From Eudorina sp. 2006-703-Eu-15 (taxonomy: Eukaryota > Chlorophyta > Chlorophyceae > Chlamydomonadales > Volvocaceae), in contig BDSI01000093.1 of assembly GCA_003117195.1 (NCBI GenBank), positions 75,001 through 139,000 of the forward strand: a stretch of 64,000 nt of DNA. The letters run 5' to 3'. Of the stretch, positions 46,120-57,429 are shown piece by piece (the stretch's first letter is position 1; every line of letters begins with the position of its first letter). The notes under the pieces were generated by a model, which had not been told where the DNA came from, searched no databases, and worked only from the letters and a program-made list of their open reading frames with translations. The translations under genes were made by a program, and so were the position numbers.

Positions 46120-47388
46120 GTCCGGCCAAGGATGGGTAGATGTTGTAGGACCAACGACGCTGCACGCCCGTGTCAGGGCTTTGCGGCGGACACCTTGCTT
46201 CAGCTACGTGCTTGCTCTTCATCCGCCATCACATGGCGCCTACGGGCCTGCGGCCCTGTAACTTTGCGGGCGATTCTCTGAGCGCGATATCCCGATACAA
46301 AATCACACAAATCATACAAAGATGACGGACCCTGTCCCTCGGGAGCAAGCCACATTCGCATCAGCATTTGTGATACGGCGGCGGCAGTTTTCAGAGGTTT
46401 GTGACAGTGCTATGGCTGTACCCCCATGTAACCCAAGAAACCACAGAAACCAACGAGCGCCAAGCTAGCGCTATCCTAAAATTATCGTAAATGAACTCTC
46501 CTGGCCTCTGGCGGGCCGTGCATGCTTGGCCCGCTTCACCGAGTCTAGCCGCGGCTCTACGGTATTCTGTGATCACACCATTACCTACGTCCCGTCCAAA
46601 TTCTATGGTGGCATGATCTTCCATATTTTAAAATAATAATCCAAGCAAATTGGGCAGCAGAGAGAGGCGATAGACGTTTCCCTACAACTGAGATGTAGCT
46701 AGCTCCAGGACCAGGGCGGGAAATGACAAACGTACGATCGATGGACCGCACACCACCTAGAGCTCCCGCAATTTCCGCAAAAGCGTCGTACGCGAGCTAC
46801 ATGACGCACTCACAAGTAGAATATACTGTATCATCGGGGGGCAGTGGATGTTAAGGCAGCAATACAATAGTACTGTGCATCGTATTACTTTGTGTAATTT
46901 ATTTATCTGTCAACAAGTACTCGTAGGGCCCTATTATTGCATGTGCTGTATGTTGCGCAGCTGAATGCTTCCAGTGCAGCGCAGCACCTGACCTACGAGC
47001 GCGCACGTTCACGTTCGCCGTCTGTGCTTGTTGATAACCAAGCATTTCTCCATTACTGTAAATGTGAGCTGCTTACGACCTTCCTCCAGAACGGTTTTGG
47101 TCGGCGTGCAACCGAGTGCAACTGACGACGATGGACCGTATGCCTGTTCGACTCCTCGCATGTCTATAAACAACATATGTATCTGCACACATCGGTGAAC
47201 GCATGGCTGCCTGTCAGCTTCTTGTTTTGTGCCCACCGCAAATTTAAAACTGTGTCGCTTGCCTGCCGAAACGCTTAGTATCGTGTCCCCATACATAACT
47301 TTTTACATTCCATTTGTGTTTATGTACTGACTCTCCGCAGCAGAGCGACCTGAATTTGTCAAAAGAAGTCGGTCGCTCGGAAGAAAAG

Positions 47389-50216
47389 ATGTCTCGCCGT
47401 CAGCATCCTGCGGCCTTGAGCGCCTCCGATTCCAAGCTCCATCGAGGAACCCTGCTTGCCGTCGCGATGGGCTTCCTGGTGCTGATGGCCGCTCCCACGC
47501 AGTGCAGCGCCGCTGGCGTCGGGCAGACCGGTGCGTACGGTGGGGCGAGCGGCCGCGAACCGTCAAGCAGGCCGCCCTGTTTCCTTCCTTCCTTCCTTCC
47601 TGACGCTAACCTCCGGTTCCTTTAAGATGCTTCCCTCCGCCTCCCTGAGTACAAGACCGTGGGGTCTCCAGCATCCCTCCCACCCAGCTGGCTCGCTAGC
47701 GAGGATACACCACCACGAATGAGAAGGAACCACGGCTTGCCCCACTTCAGCTCTGCCAGCAGCCGCGCTCCCGCCCGCAGACATTCCCTCCGTCCGCACC
47801 ACGCCATGATGCCCCGCACGCACCCTCGCGCATGGCGCCTGCCAACGCCCAAACGACACCCGACCACGCCCGAACGAACATCACCGATGTCCCGCCCGCC
47901 CGCTCCGGCCCTGTGGTGGTGCTGCAGCCTGCCCCAAGAAGGCGGGCTATGAAGCCTGGCCGGACAGGGATGTGGCCCTTGACCTCGGCGCCGCCGCGTC
48001 GGAGACCCGGACGGAGATCTACCTGTCCATGGCCGTCGCGGAGGCGACCTGCAGTCGCGGCGCCGCCTGCCAGGCCTTCAACAGCGCGGGGCGGACCTTC
48101 AGCGGCACCCGACCGCTGGCCCTGGTGGCCGCAGTGGGGGTCTGCACTTACGTCAAGGGTGAGCCTGGCGACGGGGAGGGAGGGGGGATCAACCTTATTA
48201 ATCATGTTGCAGTGGACCACCACCTTGCATGTAAGGAGGCCGTAAGGAGGCCGTAAGCACTCGCCTGCAGGTCTGTCCCCCAGCAGGCCCCCAGCCCGCC
48301 AAGGGTGGGGGGGCCGCCCACCCCGCCGGCCAGCCCCCCCGCGACGGGTGCCCCGGACCAGCAGCGTCCACCACAGCGGTGATCAGCCCCCAACACAACC
48401 ACCGCCACCTCTTCAGGGCCTGTAACGCCGCCGCGGTTTGCCCCTTGCCGCACCGCCCTCGCAGGCTCCTGCCCCCCCAAGCCCGGCTACAAGGTCCTCA
48501 ACCACGCGCTGCCCCTGCCGCTGGCCGACGGCGGCCGCCTGGTCGAGTACCCGGCTGCCGCCGGCGGCGCCAGCGGCAGCAGCCAGCAGCAGCAGGCGGA
48601 GGAGGACTGCGCCGCTGACCCGGCCTGCCCCGGCTTTGCGGTGGACGGGGCCACCGGCGCCGCGCTCCGAGCCACCTCGGGCCTCTCGGGCTACCGGTGG
48701 CACCACACTGCGTGTATGTACGTGCGGGAGGACCGAGCGGCGTCAGGTGGGTTGCTGTCCCCCGTCACCGTCCCCCGTCGCCGTCGCCGTCATCGCGCTT
48801 TGGTGGTAGTGTTGAGCTGTTGACCGTTACAAGGAGGTGGATGGGCCCTTTGGTCCCGACCGGGCGTTGTGGGTCTTTATCTCGTCGTGGGGAAGGACGT
48901 CGTGTGTGCCTTGGTGTGGTGCCCGCCTACGTGCCCTCCTCCTCCTCCTCCTCCTCGTGGTGGTCGTCGTCGTCGTCAAAGGGGAGGGGAGGGACCGTCA
49001 GTCAGATGTTCGTCGGTATCACCTGGGCTGATGGACGGTGTTGAAGCTGTGTGTGGTGAGCCCGTTGTGGAGTTCAGCAATCACCCCCTGGGTTGTTTCT
49101 CTTTAACCCCGCCCCCCCCCCCGTGCACGTTTCGGCTGATGCGGCAAGGAACCATGCCCCCGCGTGTCCCCGTGTGCGGGCCGCAGCTTGCTTGTCGGCC
49201 TACGGCCACAGCTCAGACCCGGCCGCCGCCCGGGATGCCCCGCACGGCCAGGGCAACGGCGCCCAGGCCCGCCGTACAGCCTCCCGTCGCGCGCTGTCTT
49301 CCACCACCACGACTGCTGGCGGCAGCGGCAGCTCTTCTGAGGTCCGCTGCAAGGTGACAGACACTCACTGCCGCTTGTCAGCCGCCGGCGCAACAGCCGC
49401 CTCCGCCGCTGCCGCCTCCGCCGTGATTTCAGCCGCCGCCGGGGAAGCGAAGGCGGGCGTGTGCCGGGCGCTTAGAGACGGTGAGCGCTGCCTTTGGCGG
49501 TGGTTTGTGGATAGATGTGTGTGTGTGTGTGTGTGCCGCGGGGCCGAGCGCACGATTGGCGGCACCGATCCTCGTCCTCTACAAACCCCGATCGAACCCG
49601 CCAGGGGGGGCGATCCCGGCAACCAATGAAGTGCTGGCCCCAGCGTGCGCCGACCCGCTTCGAGCCTGGGAGGCGTCCCTGGAGTCCCCGGGCACTCCGT
49701 CTTATCTGTCACTGCTGTGGCGCCCGTGCTTGACTGCATCGCGCGGGTGTCATCTGTCTTGCTCTCTAGGGGGACGGGGGCCGGACCTCACCACCCAGGG
49801 CTGCTTGTGCGACGGAGGAGCGCCGTCGTGATACGATGCCTTGCGATGTGCATCTAATTTACACTGTTGTGAAACTCGCCTCACCTCACCGCGCCTCACA
49901 CTGCACCGCACCCTCACCGCACAGCACCGCGCCTCACCGTCCACCTCCTCCCGATCGGGCCGCAGACGGCGACTGCCCGGCCAAGATCGGCTTCACGGTG
50001 TACGCGGCCCAGACCCCGGGCGCCTCGACATCGCCCGTGGCCTTCGACGGCAACCTGGAGTCCCTGGAGCAGGCGTACGGCAGGTGCTTCATCGATGTGG
50101 GCTGCATGGGCTTCGACACGGGCCGGAACTTCTGGGACCGGAGGATCCGGGAGGTGACCGAGTTCCAGGCCGCGCCGGCCACCACCTGCACATATGTGCG
50201 CGCGATCGGGTTTTGA
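47389..50216 (+). CDS. Secreted protein of three Cys-bearing PAN/apple-like modules
   Basis: Five exons: 47389-47530, 47928-48158, 48465-48746, 49187-49480, 49966-50216. The CDS is 1200 bases (399 residues), and all four introns are phase 1. Exon 1 encodes a signal peptide (TLLAVAMGFLVLMAAPTQCSA). Exons 2, 3 and 5 each encode one module: CPKKAGYEAW...CSRGAACQAF...GVCTYVKG; CPPKPGYKVL...CAADPACPGF...ACMYVRED; CPAKIGFTVY...CFIDVGCMGF...TCTYVRAIGF. The shared pattern CPxKxG[YF]...C....C.[GA]F...C.YV suggests PAN/apple- or WSC-like carbohydrate- or protein-binding folds. Exon 4 (Ala/Ser/Thr-rich, four Cys) looks like a diverged module or linker. The likely location is cell wall or extracellular matrix. 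The start was chosen for the signal peptide; a 5' UTR intron may end at CTCCGCAG (47340). A TGTAA at about 51018 could be the poly(A) signal. The exact family is uncertain. Confidence 0.82.
48826..48868 (+). repeat. Copy of the CCGTTACAAGG dispersed repeat
   Basis: CCGTTACAAGGAGGTGGATG followed by GGCCCTTTGGTCCCGACCGG lies in intron 3 of the secreted-protein gene. It is related to 41478 and 43420. Confidence 0.5.
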
Positions 50217-53200
50217 ACACATTCACACACACGCGCACTCTCTAAACACACACACACACACACACACGGCTGCGCGCCAGCCAAGCTCCCCTGGAGCCCT
50301 AGAGCTGCCGAGTCCGGGCTCTTGGAGACCTGCGGGTCAATGAGCAGCGATCCCAGGGCTGAGGGCTGTGCTGGGTGCGCGGCAGCGCGCTCAACTGCGG
50401 TTTTCGTTCGGGACCTGCCGGTTTTATCAGGGATCAGATGCGGAGCGTCAGCATGGACGCATTGTACATGTGAGTGCGTCTCTGATGCGTCTCGTATTAG
50501 GTTTTAGTACTGCTCATGGGGCCCGTGCATGACGACAAGTCGTATGAACTGTCGTGCACCGTGAAACCATCCATTAGTAAACCCGATTGACCCGATTCGT
50601 TGATCGAGGCGCATGATGATGATCATGATGATGATTTACATTTAGAGAGTCACGTTAGACGGCGGGTTGCGTGTCGCCAGCGAGGCAGTCTGCATGCCGT
50701 GGCTTACACACTCTGTGCGACAAATTTGTGCGCGAGCGGCGCTGGAGGGTTTGGTTGCTGTGAGGACCGCAGGAGGAGGAGGTGGTGGTGGTTACGGCGC
50801 GCAGTACATAGCGCGGCGCGGATGTGTCCCTCGGCCACCGCAAACCCGCCAGCACCGCGGCGCCCGGACCGTATGCCTGCATGTGTGTGCGTGTGCTGCA
50901 TCTGCACATGTGTGTGCACGCGTCTGTGTGTGTGTGTGTGTGTGTGTGTTTACCGCGTGCTTAGATATGAGACCCCGCGTGTGTGTGTTTAGATGTGAGA
51001 CCCGCGTGTGTGTATGTGTGTAATGGGGAACTGAGCCGGGGTGTGTGCGTGTGTGTATTGATATGAGTGCGTGCTATGAAAGGGGCACAGCCTAGCCGGG
51101 GTGTGTGCTGGCGTGTGCCTGCGGATTAGTGCGTGTTTTTAGCTAGGTCCTCAGCTGAGGTCGCGCGCTGCTGGACAGACGGCGCCTGCATGGTTGCGAG
51201 TTCGTGCAGGAGGGGGGGCAAGAAGGTTCGTAGGACGTGTCGCGATGTCTGCACTGCGCGGCAGTCGCGGGCAGTAGTCCGGCAGGAGGTTGCAATGTGT
51301 TTTGTTGTTGCCGCAGTGACGTTGCAGCAGTGTTTTTGCCGCAGTGTTGTTGCCGCAGTGCGCTCGCTGCGGCGCTTGGTGTGCGTCATCAGTCGCAGGT
51401 TGCTGTGTGCGGATCGTTCCACCTCTCAGTGTTTGGAAATAGAACCTGTGTGTGTATGTGTGTTTGCTCGGCAGGCAAGGCAGGGGTGCTGGCTATGTGC
51501 AGTGGGGGCGCAACACTTGCCCGTCTTCGTAAATTCTGTGTATGTGTAGTTGTGTGTGTTTGTGTTCAGCGAAGGGGACCCCGGCCCCCGAACCTCCCGT
51601 GGCCACGTGTACGGGAGGAGGAAAGAGCTGCGTGCCGAGTACGTTTAGTGGGGTGTCTGCAGGTTGCGAGTTCGTTCATGCAGTGGGGTGGGAACCGACT
51701 GCGGTGGTGCCGCAGACCGCACCCGGCCCCGCGCAACCACGCCGAACCAGGGCTGTCGCGTGGACCGCACGTGGGGACGGTGGGCGGTGCAAGCAGCGCA
51801 CGGAGCAGATCACGTGCGTTCACGCAGCAGGTGCGAGAGAACCCCCCCGCGCTGGTCGGTCAGTGCGAATCTGCGAGAATGTCCCAGAGGTCGCGACGCG
51901 ACGCCGCCGCCTCCCAGATGAGATGCCCGAATGCGGCGCCGCAGCGCACGGAGCGGTTCGTGTTGCTGTCCCTGGCTGGGTGGCCGTCCCGCGGGTCGCT
52001 GTGGGTCAACAGCAGTCCCGCGGGTCGCTGTGGGTCAACAGCGGTCCATGAGGGATCACCGAGGGCCTCGAATCCGATAGGAGGAGGGTGGAGCCGGGGG
52101 GCCCAGCAGTTGGACTGCCCGACTCACGCAAGGGGTGGGAGTAGTCGTCATGGCTGGTGCTGTGGGGGTGCTTTGCGTTGGGGTTCCTCTAAGGGTTTAT
52201 AGGTGACTTTCAAACATCAGCAGTTGGATCCGTAGTTGCGACGGGGCCATCCATCGAGGGTCCCAAAAATAGCTCCGTTGCTGGTTGTATGGCTTGTGGA
52301 AACTTGGAAGGAGCGGTGAGGACGAGGAGGACGCGCCGGGGGGGGTAGCTGGCCCCGGTGCCTCGTGTGCGCGGTGCTGGTGGTCACGATCCGAGTACCG
52401 AAGAATCCAACACCACAAAATTAACCCTGGATGGCCCCTGCCGGGGTGGATTTCAGGGGTTCAGGAGGCTTCCCCAGGCTGGCGGCGTGGCGGGCTGCTG
52501 AGTTTGCCGATGATGCTCTTGCAGTTCGCTGGGCAGGACAGGGAGGCTGAGCAGCGGTGCTAGAAGGAGGACCACGGCACACAGCTGGGGTTGCGTGTGC
52601 GGCGTGTCGCGTTGCAGGATGAGGCAGGCGGCGATGGCAGATGGCAGGTGGCTAGTCGGCGGTAGCAGTCGTAGGCGGTCGTGCCAAGGGTGGATTAAGA
52701 TGAAGACTAGTGCTAGGCAAGGGGCTCTCCATTATTCAGCCCCGACAAAAAGAAACGCGGCGGGAAATTCACAACCGCGAGTGTTTATCGGCAGGATTAC
52801 ATCTCCGCAGAATTGTTCATGGCCCCCCACGAGGTCGAATGAGGATCACGCTCGGGGGCCCCTCCCTGGTGCGCACATGTAACTACCTTAAGAACGATGT
52901 GCGGGAAGCGACATGGGGAGGGGGAAGGGGAGGGGAGGGACCTCTCCTTCCCGATGGCTCCACCACTGGGGAGTCCTCAGCCTCCCAAGCACCACCGCCG
53001 TACCACTACTCCTGCGACTGCCGTGCCGCTGCCCGCCGCGCCGTCACGCCGCCCTCCCCCCCCTCCCCTCCCCTCCTGATGGCGTCACCCACCCCTCGGA
53101 TCCGAGTACGCGTACCGCCGGCGGCCAGGGCGGCTACGGTGCGGTACCGCTGCGGTACGGCTCAGCGGCAGGACCACAGTCCCGCGAGGCACCCAACGAC

Positions 53201-55002
53201 TGGTCGCAGGGGCGAGGCGGGGGAGTTGTTCGGGGAGAGAGCTTTTGGAGGCAGCAGGGGATTAATTGGGGAGAGACACATGTTATCCACACACGTGATT
53301 TGGTGACCCGGACGGACTGCGGCGGGTGCCTGACGGCGGCGGCCCCGGTGTGCGGGGCGCGGGCTGTGCACGGCAGGCGCCTGGCCCGATGGCTGGGGCG
53401 CCCGGCCGTGGGCGTGTGCTTCTTCCTCCTCGCGTTCCCGTCCCGAGCAGCCCTTCCCCCGTGAGCCGGTTCCGGAGCCCGGGAGGCTGAGTCGGAAGGG
53501 GCGAGCCAGGAGCCACCCCCAAGGAGGAGGGTCAAGGCTTGTGAGGAGGCCCCTGCACGCTGCGACGCCTCCCCGGCGCCCACCCAACCATACTTAACGG
53601 AAGCATGATACGGCACATCCCAGGACGCATCCAGGAGGCGACCCACATCCGGACACCTTCGCATAAACAATCATATTATCATAAATGATGTGGCAGTGGA
53701 GGGACCCCGCGGGTAGGTCATCCGTGACGCGCTCGGCCGACTCACGGCACGCGGCAAGAATGGGTCCCGCATGTCGGCCGCCGCCTGCGCAGTCCCCCCC
53801 TTCGACGCTGTCGCGGGGCCCCTCTCGCTTCCCCACCCCGCGGCCACCGACCCCTGCATGGGCCGTGACACGACCCACCCACGCTCCCCGACGCTGCGAG
53901 GTCCGTGCGAACCCGGGGTCACGGGTCCCACCCACCCCATCCCACCCCCTGCGACTCAACCCGACCCTCAGCCCTTGGTTCAATGGGCCCGCCCTCGGGA
54001 GTCAGCGGGGGCCCTCCGCGCCCTGACACGAAAAAAGGTAAAGGGTGTTGCGAGCAGCGCCAGCCTCTTAGTCAGTCTCTCAGTCCGTCTCTCAGTCAGT
54101 CAGTCAGCCTCTCAGTCTCTCAGTCCGTCCGTCCGTCCGTGGGGGCCGGGCGGGTGACTCCAGATACCCAAGAGCACACCCGCCCCGCCACGTGTCCCCC
54201 ATCGCAGCGCAGCGACCGCCGAATCCGCCGAACGCATCCTCCAGCCAGACACGTCCCGTGGGTCCCTGCGTACGGCAGGGTCCCTGCGTACGGCAGGCCC
54301 CGTGCCGTACCACCTTCCCGTTCCCCCGCTGCTAGGCGGGACGACATGCGCCCGTCCGTTCCGCGGCTGATCACTGCCGCCCCACCCCGGGGTCACCCCC
54401 TCCCAACCTACTTCGCTCGTACTTCCCCCTACCACGACCACAATGTCCCGTCCTTTGGAGCGGAGCTGAGGGACCCCCTTACATAGCTGAGGTGCCTGGA
54501 GCCCGGGCCCCCCCATACATGCATGCATGCCGCGATTCTCCGCCTGTCGGTTCCTTTGCCATCCCCCTCTCGCCGCGCGTCGCTCGCCGTGCCAAACCCC
54601 TCGTCCCCCATTCGCTGCGTCACTCGCCGTGCCATCCGCTCTCGCCGCGCGTCGCTCGTCGTGCCAGCCCCTCGCGCCGCCAGTCGTCAACGGTCAACTG
54701 CTATGGCGCCCGCACCCTGTATGCCCCTCGTCCGCACTCCGGGCCGGGGAGGCGGTTGAGGAGATGCGCTGCCGGCCCCTCGCGCTCCCCACACGTCGCA
54801 GCCCCCTCGCGCTCCGCTCCTCAGCACTGCGTTGCCCTCCCTCGGCTGGGCTGGGTGGGGTGGGGGGTGCACCCGCCCCTCCTAGTCCTGCACTCCCCTC
54901 CTCTAGAAGGGCGATGCTCAACATCCGTACTACACCCTCCATACTCACGCAGCTCCCTATACACTCGCCCCTCACGCCCTTCTCCTTCCCCCGCAAAGGA
55001 AG
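50217..55002. other. Spacer, no gene recognised
   Basis: GT-rich and irregular GTGTGTGT stretches run from 50900 to 51080. GTTGCCGCAGT-type repeats lie at 51300-51365, a 29-base direct repeat (CCCGCGGGTCGCTGTGGGTC...) at 51987-52045, CTCAGTC/CGTC repeats at 54070-54140, and a duplicated CGCCGCGCGTCGCTCG block at 54570-54690. I could not assemble an exon chain on either strand. Confidence 0.45.
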
Positions 55003-55110
55003 GACAGTGCTTCGGCGGTCTTCTTTCCGTTAGGGCTGGGTTAGCAGCCCTTGGCCAGCGCCAGGCCCGGTCGGATATGTAACGCACACACACCCCTATT
55101 TCCGTCGCCT
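55003..55110 (+). mobile_element. Diverged LINE 3' end
   Basis: AGTGCTTCGGCGGTCTTCTT ... GGTCGGATATGTAACGCACA with an AC run matches the 3' block at 930-1080 (reverse) and 6636-6745, with more differences. Confidence 0.55.
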
Positions 55111-55216
55111 ACATCGACTGTTACGCTGTTGGACTTCGCTTCTCGCGACACACACGCGCGCGCGCGCGCCGGGCTGGGCTGGGCGGGCTTCTCGCTAAAA
55201 CCCCACCCCGCCCGCC

Positions 55217-55272
55217 GCTCACTCCTTCTTGGCCGCCTGCCCGCCGCTCACTCCTTCTTGGCCGCCTGCTCC
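55217..55272. repeat. 30-bp tandem duplication at the gene 3' end
   Basis: GCTCACTCCTTCTTGGCCGC CTGC occurs twice, 29 bases apart. It duplicates the last codons (AAKKE-stop) of the membrane-protein gene. The real stop is the first one met on the minus strand (55250-55248), and the second copy lies in the 3' UTR, out of frame. Confidence 0.9.
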
Positions 55273-57081
55273 CGCAGCCAGCCCAGCCCGCCGCTCATCA
55301 GCGCCCCCGCCATCAGTACCCCCAGCGCCGGCTGCCACAGCAGAGGCCACAGCGGGTACCAGGCGTCCAACAGCGGGCTGCCGGCGCCGCCGCTCAGCGC
55401 GTTCTGGGCCACCCCCGCCGCCAGCCAGGCAAGGATTAAGAGCACCAGGAAGAAGTCCGCGATCAGGATCTGTCGGGACGGGACGGGAAAGAACGCCACG
55501 GGGATAACCCGGGGGAGGGGGATTTGTGGCATGTAAGGCCGGGACGCGACGGGATAACAACCGTAAGTAACAACCGGGGGGAGGCGGGAGGTGCGGGAGG
55601 CCCCGGGGGCCTGGCGGGGCGCCGGATCTGGGGAGGGAGGTGCGCGGCCCTTCTCCCGGTGCGTGCGTGCTGTGGACAGGGCGGCAGGCGCTCAGCAGGG
55701 TGTGGGCCCCTGCCGGTGAGCCGCAGGGCGCTGGGTGGCGGCGCCGTTTTTGATGCGCTGGTGCCCCATCTGACCATCCGAGTTGCGACCATACGATGTA
55801 CGACACGATCAGCGACGCGGTTTACGATGTGATACAACCTGGATATCTGGTTCACGAACACGCGCCCCAAGGACTGCGTGCGATTCGCGACTGTGGGCTT
55901 TTGCTAACGTATCAGCCCAGACCCAAAGGTCCTGTGCGCGCAGGCCTGCGGCCGCAGAAATATGGCCCCTCCTGAAACCCAAGAACTCCACTCCACTCCA
56001 CCCCACCCCGCCCCCTCCAGCCAGCCGGTCCCCGGTACCACCCCGCCCCCTCCAGCCAGCCGGTCCCCGGTACCACCCCGCCCCATCCGGGCCCACCTTA
56101 TCCAACGTGTCCTTGAAGCCCGACCCTTGGGCGCCCGACTGCGAGGGGGGAAAGGGCGGGGGGTAGGGGGTAGGGGGCAAGGGGTCGGGGGCCCAAAGCG
56201 GCAGGCACACGACACACACCACCCGGCACGGGCTGCTTAGTTCCTCAGTTCGACGATCAGATGATGACGGGATACGGGATACGGATACGGGGCAGCAGGG
56301 GCCAGCGGCCGGGGGAGGTCGGAGGTGGGGCACGAGGTCGCGACAGGTCGGCCCAAGCGCCACCGCCGCGTCTGGGATAATGGCAGGGGCGCCAGCAGCC
56401 CCATGCCGGCTGTTGGGGCCCCCCGCATCCATTGGATTCGCTTCAAATTCCCAACACCGGTCTCCCCCCCCCACGCGCTTAGCACCCACCGGACCCGCGT
56501 TGGCGACCCGGTGTGGTTTGAGTGCAGGCAGGGGAATAAAAGGAGGTGTACGGGACACATCAGCTTCAGCTTCATAACGCCCTGTCCGCTCTGAAAGCGG
56601 ACGGGAAGGGAAAGCGGCGGGCTGGCCGCTGGATAGCCGCAGACGCCGCGGGAGGCCGGATCCGGGCGCTGCACCCCACGATGCGGATTCCAGGCGAGGC
56701 GGGGTCCCGGGTGTTGCAACCCAACGGTGCGGATCTAAGATGAGGCGGAGGCCGGGGGTCAGGGCCCTGCCTTGAATTGCCATGCGAGGTCCCGGAAGGG
56801 GGGAGCGCGGCACGCACCTGCTGAGCTGCCCCGTTGGGGCTAGTAGCGCCCGAGGACGCGCCCGCGCCGGCGGCCGACTTGGCGCGCAGCCGCTCCAGGT
56901 CGGCCTTCATGGCCTCCGAGATGTCTGTCGGCAACGACGGCAGAAGGGCCCCAAGCGTCCGAGTCGTGTGGGGAGGAGGGGCCCGGGCAGCGCAGAGCGG
57001 ACGCACCAGGACAGCTAGAGCATGCTGAATGGTAAAGACGCAGAAAGACACGGTTGATGCAGTGCGACATTGCATGGCCAT
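55248..57081 (-). CDS. Small two-helix membrane protein, probably organellar
   Basis: Minus-strand exons: 57081-56818 (start tentative), 56138-56097, 55469-55248. The three junctions are GT-AG and phase 0, giving about 175 residues. The mature-looking part reads DISEAMKADLERLRAKS, a short Ala/Ser linker, SGAQGSGFKDTLDK, then two hydrophobic helices: ILIADFFLVLLILAWLAAGV, and about 20 residues further on, LLWQPALGVLMAGALMSGG, ending AAKKE. The 50-odd residues before DISEA are Arg/Ser/Ala-rich and poor in acid, consistent with a chloroplast or mitochondrial targeting peptide. An in-frame CCGACAG just before ACATCTCGG could instead be an acceptor, so the N-terminus is the weak part. I believe plants have similar plastid proteins but cannot name the family. 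Intron 2 carries a 32-base direct repeat (about 56003-56085). Confidence 0.65.
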
Positions 57082-57429
57082 GTTTAGACCGCTACCCGTT
57101 GATGCGCGCACAGGACCAATGGGTCGCGCTACCCAGCTCCGCCGATTGGGATTGATTTACCTTCCCCTTGCTCAGGCAGTGACCGTGTTAGCGTCCGGCT
57201 GATTCGGCCAGATCGAATTGGAGCCGATGCTAACCGGCTCCTGACAGGCAACGGACGACCATCAAGAGTGCGTCAGGTTTGGCTCTCGACCGGACACTGA
57301 TCTTCATCAGAAATGATTATTGAACATATTCACCTTGAACTCCATGCTGTGCCCTGAGAGCACCCTGATAGAGCCTGTAGGTGCATCATAGTTGACTTTC
57401 CTTGCAGATAGATCGAAAGATTTTTTTTC

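Larger units (their letters stand above)
39815..47388. other. 7.6-kb spacer rich in repeats, no gene recognised
   Basis: Contents: duplicated G-rich units at 40005-40070; a G-rich tandem array (40740-41185); GCCGGATGGCACC repeats (41985-42180); a 96-base tandem duplication (42351-42542); dispersed copies of a CCGTTACAAGGTGGA repeat (41478, 43413, and inverted at 43905); a LINE-tail-like repeat (44948-45000); and a (TAC)n run (46069-46119). From about 42540 the DNA is clearly more AT-rich. A minus-strand frame at 42632-42892 has plausible composition but no recognisable family or splice context. Confidence 0.5.

Noticed and set aside
47747..48223. 158-residue minus-strand frame opposite the secreted-protein gene
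   Set aside because: It is the antisense shadow of exon 2, which has an in-phase exon chain on the plus strand.
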